Shown: positions 5,750 to 7,786 of the stretch, piece after piece
Layout of the letters: the number at the start of each line of letters is the position of its first letter
Numbering within the stretch: the stretch's first letter is position 1
Source of the DNA: RGIG464 sp045643185
GTDB taxonomy: Bacteria > Myxococcota_A > Bradymonadia > UBA4248
Direction: 5' to 3'
NCBI GenBank assembly: GCA_045643185.1
Contig: JAZUKH010000009.1
Span: 1-7,786, forward strand
DNA: 7,786 bases
Translations under genes and position numbers: made by a program
The notes under the pieces: model-generated
Databases searched by the model: none
The model's input: only the letters and a program-made list of their open reading frames with translations
Told to the model about the DNA's origin: nothing

Positions 5750-7786
5750 ATGATAACTTTCAAAGAAATCATTCAGTCCATTCGCGAAACCTCACTCAAC
5801 CACAAGCAGGCCGGAACCAAGTTCGAAGTGCTGATTCAGCGCTGGTTCCTGGCAACGCCGTTGTTTAAGGTCAACAAAGCATGGTTGTGGACAGACTTTG
5901 CACATGCTGTCGATAAAAATGCGGTTGATCTGGGTATCGACGTCGTGCTCGAAATGGTGGACGGTGAATACTGGGCGGTACAGTGCAAATTTTACAACGA
6001 CAAAACCAAGGTCGACGAAGACATGGTCTCTCACTTCCTCGGCCATCAAGGTTGGAAATTCAGCCTCCCCCCCAGCCCCTCTCCAAAGGAGAGGGGGGAA
6101 AAAGTCCCCCTCGCCTCTGGAGAGAATGTTTCATCCAAAGTCCCCCTCGCCTCTGGAGAGGGGGATTTAGGGGGTGAGGCCAAAACCTTTTCTCGTTTTG
6201 TCTGGGTTGATACGGATGCCGTTTGGAACAAACATGCTGAAGAATATGTGCATGGGCGCGACAACTTTACGCGCATCGGTATGGACACCCTCGGCAGCTC
6301 TAACGTCGATTGGGATGCGCTCTATCGCGGATTACCGGCGAGTGTTCCGCCGAAGAAACTGCGTGATTACCAGGTCGAAGTGCTGCATAAGTGCGAAGCG
6401 TATTTCAAAAATAACGACCGAGGCAAAGTTATTATGGCCTGCGGTACGGGTAAAACGCTGACCTCACAGCGCATTGCCGAAGCCATTGCTGGAATTAAGG
6501 GCAGTCTAGTTCTCTATTGCGTGCCGTCCATCGCGTTGCTCGGTCAAACGTATCAGTCGTGGGCAGAAAATGCCTTTGACCCAGAAGATGAATCGAAACC
6601 GGCGCCACTATTCGCTATAGGCGTTTGCTCCGACAACAAAGCCCTCGAAAAATCGAAGAAAAAAGACAATGCCGGCCTCGATCTGATGGATGAAACCGCC
6701 ATCGACTCGGTTTTGCCCGCAACGACGAGCGTCACCGCGATTAAAGACCGATTGCTCGCCGCTCGCAGTATGCACAATGAAGGCATGAGCGTCGTTTTCA
6801 CCACTTATCAGTCATTGCAAGTCGTCGCCGATGCCCAGGCCATGGTGCTCAATGAAACCAATGGAGAGTTCGGTGTATTCGACATGGTCGTATGCGATGA
6901 AGCACATCGCACTACGGGCGCTTCAAAAGAAGGCCTTGAATCGAGCTTCATGAAGATTCACGATAACGCGTTTATTCGCGCCAATAAACGCGTTTATATG
7001 ACGGCAACGCCTCGCATCTATGGCGTCAATGCCAAATCTGAAGCAAAGAAAGTTGCAGCAGACGCCGTTGTCTGCTCAATGGATGACGAAGCTATTTATG
7101 GTCAGGAAATTACGCGCATCAGCTTTGGACAGGCAGTCAACCTCGGATGCCTCAGCGATTACAAAGTCATCATTTTAACCGTTGACCCAAAAGATTTGCC
7201 AGCTTCCGTCGTCGAAGAGTTCGAGAACAAAGACAAAAAAGAGATTGACCTTCCCACGGCAACGCGCCTTGTCGGCGCCATTCACGGCCTTTCTAAGCAG
7301 CTCATCGGCGATGCCGGTAAAACACTTGCCGAAGACCCCAAACCTTGCACGCGCGCCCTCGTCTTTGCCACAAAAATCGGTAACATCGACGACGTCGGAA
7401 CATCCAAAAACATCGAAGCCATCTTCCCCGAAGTTTCCAAGCTTTATCTCGATTCCAAAGCCTACGACGAAAGAAAGCAGTTCGTATCTATCGAAGCCAA
7501 ACACGTCGACGGCGGCATGAATACCAGCGAGCGAAATCGTATTTTGGCGTGGTTGGGTGAAGAGAGCACCACCCCCCAGCCCCCAGCCCCCGAAGGGAGG
7601 GGGGATAACAACCTGATGTTCAGAACATCAGAACATAAATTATATAAAGATCTTAAAGATAGAGCCCGTGAACATCGAAAAAATCCTACAGAAGCTGAAG
7701 ATAAATTATGGCAAGCTATAAGAAAAGATAAACTTGGTTATAATTTTAGACGTCAACATGCGATTCACATCTATATTGCAGATTTC
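5750..7786 (+). CDS. Type ISP-like restriction enzyme (Mrr-like nuclease plus SF2 helicase), 5' part, with two in-frame insertions
   Basis: The frame is open for 679 codons to the window edge. Start ATG 5750 has no clear Shine-Dalgarno sequence but matches the N-terminus expected for the family. Residues 1-160 are an Mrr-like PD-(D/E)XK nuclease: GID with Asp64, then QCK with Gln78 and Lys80. Residues about 203-600 are a superfamily 2 motor: LRDYQ (204-208), Walker A GTGKT (232-236), DEAH (383-386), TAT (418-420), and HVDGGMN..ER (585-595) before motif V. This order is that of single-polypeptide type ISP restriction-modification enzymes such as LlaGI and LlaBIII, which cut DNA after translocation and carry methyltransferase and target-recognition domains downstream (beyond the window). 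Two insertions keep the frame: residues about 106-143 (palindromic repeat) and from about 607 (palindrome plus DUF559 nuclease domain), the latter between helicase motifs IV and V. Whether the enzyme still works is unknown. A generic Mrr-helicase defence protein is the alternative. Confidence 0.85.
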   Translation, partial: MITFKEIIQSIRETSLNHKQAGTKFEVLIQRWFLATPLFKVNKAWLWTDFAHAVDKNAVDLGIDVVLEMVDGEYWAVQCKFYNDKTKVDEDMVSHFLGHQGWKFSLPPSPSPKERGEKVPLASGENVSSKVPLASGEGDLGGEAKTFSRFVWVDTDAVWNKHAEEYVHGRDNFTRIGMDTLGSSNVDWDALYRGLPASVPPKKLRDYQVEVLHKCEAYFKNNDRGKVIMACGTGKTLTSQRIAEAIAGIKGSLVLYCVPSIALLGQTYQSWAENAFDPEDESKPAPLFAIGVCSDNKALEKSKKKDNAGLDLMDETAIDSVLPATTSVTAIKDRLLAARSMHNEGMSVVFTTYQSLQVVADAQAMVLNETNGEFGVFDMVVCDEAHRTTGASKEGLESSFMKIHDNAFIRANKRVYMTATPRIYGVNAKSEAKKVAADAVVCSMDDEAIYGQEITRISFGQAVNLGCLSDYKVIILTVDPKDLPASVVEEFENKDKKEIDLPTATRLVGAIHGLSKQLIGDAGKTLAEDPKPCTRALVFATKIGNIDDVGTSKNIEAIFPEVSKLYLDSKAYDERKQFVSIEAKHVDGGMNTSERNRILAWLGEESTTPQPPAPEGRGDNNLMFRTSEHKLYKDLKDRAREHRKNPTEAEDKLWQAIRKDKLGYNFRRQHAIHIYIADF
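6064..6179. repeat. In-frame C-rich/G-rich palindromic repeat inserted in the nuclease domain
   Basis: The 116-bp segment begins CCTCCCCCCCAGCCCCTCTCC and ends with the near-inverse GGAGAGGGGGATTTAGGGGG followed by TGAGG, so its ends are imperfect inverted repeats. Inside, AAAGTCCCCCTCGCCTCTGG plus AGAG occurs twice (6101-6124 and 6137-6160) at a 36-bp period, coding KVPLASGE twice. It contains no stop in the restriction-gene frame and adds about 38 Pro/Gly/Ser-rich residues. These do not look like part of the nuclease fold, because the strand following Mrr-type QxK cores resumes at FSRFVWVDT (147-155). Repeats of this appearance (runs like CCCCTCTCC..GGAGAGGGG) are familiar as dispersed elements in several phyla, but usually between genes. 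Confidence 0.85.
7595..7618 (+). promoter_or_regulatory. Possible internal translation start of the DUF559 segment
   Basis: ATG at 7616-7618 is in frame, directly before the DUF559 domain, and follows the G-rich arm GGGAGGGGGG (7595-7604) by 11 bases. That arm contains a GGGAGG Shine-Dalgarno-like core, at somewhat long spacing. The nuclease could therefore also be made as a separate protein beginning MFRTSEHK. This is inference from sequence only. Confidence 0.3.
7613..7631. repeat. Perfect 9+1+9 palindrome overlapping the internal ATG
   Basis: CTGATGTTC (7613-7621) and GAACATCAG (7623-7631) are exact inverted repeats around A7622. The palindrome covers the possible internal start codon at 7616-7618 and sits exactly between the GC-rich repeat arm and the DUF559 coding part. 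It could be a dimer-binding or cleavage site, or an RNA hairpin that limits initiation. GAACAT is repeated again at 7631-7636. Confidence 0.6.

Larger units (their letters stand above)
7569..7786 (+). mobile_element. Palindrome-led insertion carrying a DUF559 (Vsr-like) endonuclease domain inside the helicase
   Basis: From 7569 the sequence changes to C-runs then G-runs (CCCCCCAGCCCCCAGCCCCC, then GAAGGGAGGGGGG up to 7604), the same family as the 6064-6179 repeat. It is followed by a clearly A+T-rich stretch unlike the surrounding gene. Translation in the same frame gives residues 628-679 of the product: a Lys/Arg-rich helix, TEAEDKLWQAIR, then FRRQHAIHIYIADF. This is the N-terminal half of DUF559, a PD-(D/E)XK domain related to the Vsr repair endonuclease; Asp678 in the ADF motif would be a catalytic residue, and the ExDG half lies beyond the window. 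It splits the second RecA domain of the type ISP enzyme between motifs IV and V. The right end is not visible, so the boundaries and mobility are inferred. Confidence 0.7.

Noticed and set aside
5724..5754. TTGATA...TATGAT as promoter of the restriction gene
   Set aside because: The spacer would be 19 bases and transcription would start inside the coding region after the ATG at 5750.
6046..6288. Minus-strand frame across the palindromic repeat (80 codons)
   Set aside because: It is antisense to the restriction gene, and its openness follows from the stop-poor palindromic repeat.
7182..7520. 112-codon plus-strand frame and the matching minus-strand frame at 7175-7504
   Set aside because: Both are shadows of the helicase region of the restriction gene, whose own frame carries the expected motifs.
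7569..7786. Intein or group I/II intron in the helicase
   Set aside because: No intein block A Cys/Ser start or Hint motifs and no intron core are visible at the junction; the insert begins with a repetitive palindrome and goes straight into DUF559. The downstream end is not visible, so this rejection is partial.

Overview
The window looks like part of a chromosome from a gram-negative deltaproteobacterial-type organism, probably Bradymonadota or Myxococcota. This is an inference from style, not from a marker gene. The clues are three or four predicted lipoproteins in a row, cysteine-rich repeats in secreted proteins, DxDxDG/Cys repeats followed by a C-terminal hydrophobic-plus-arginine sorting tail (MYXO-CTERM-like) on a trypsin-family protease, and moderate GC content.

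Layout. Positions 1-512 (minus) hold the 5' part of a cysteine-rich repeat lipoprotein that runs off the left edge. Its 117-bp tandem repeats include a 92-nt stretch that is perfectly duplicated. Positions 513-924 are a divergent intergenic region with two strong palindromes (635-659, 677-692), a near-consensus sigma70-type promoter (792-820) and a pair of 11-bp direct repeats bracketing its -10 box. Positions 925-2310 and 2320-4398 (plus) form a tight two-gene unit with a 9-bp gap: an S1-family serine protease with both an N-terminal lipobox and a C-terminal sorting tail, then a lipoprotein with two Calx-beta-like domains and an endonuclease/exonuclease/phosphatase (EEP) domain. Together they look like a cell-surface or secreted protease plus nuclease/phosphoesterase pair. 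A 116-bp gap follows, holding a weak terminator-like element and a GC-rich bulged hairpin. Next is an unrecognised lipoprotein (4515-5600), and then 149 bp without a gene.

The right quarter (5750-7786, running off the edge) is the most interesting part. It is one uninterrupted 679-codon reading frame that begins as a type ISP-like restriction enzyme: Mrr-like PD-(D/E)XK nuclease, then a superfamily 2 (SF2) helicase/translocase with DEAH box. The frame is interrupted in phase by two insertions that share the same C-rich/G-rich palindromic family. The first (about 6064-6179) is a 116-bp palindromic repeat between the nuclease core and the end of its domain. The second (from about 7569) carries the same type of palindrome followed by an A+T-rich segment coding for the start of a DUF559 (Vsr-like) endonuclease domain, placed inside the second RecA domain of the helicase. 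An internal ATG with a purine-rich leader and an overlapping 19-bp palindrome suggest the DUF559 segment may also be expressed separately. The arrangement suggests a nuclease-bearing, frame-preserving mobile repeat family that colonises coding sequences; this is a hypothesis.
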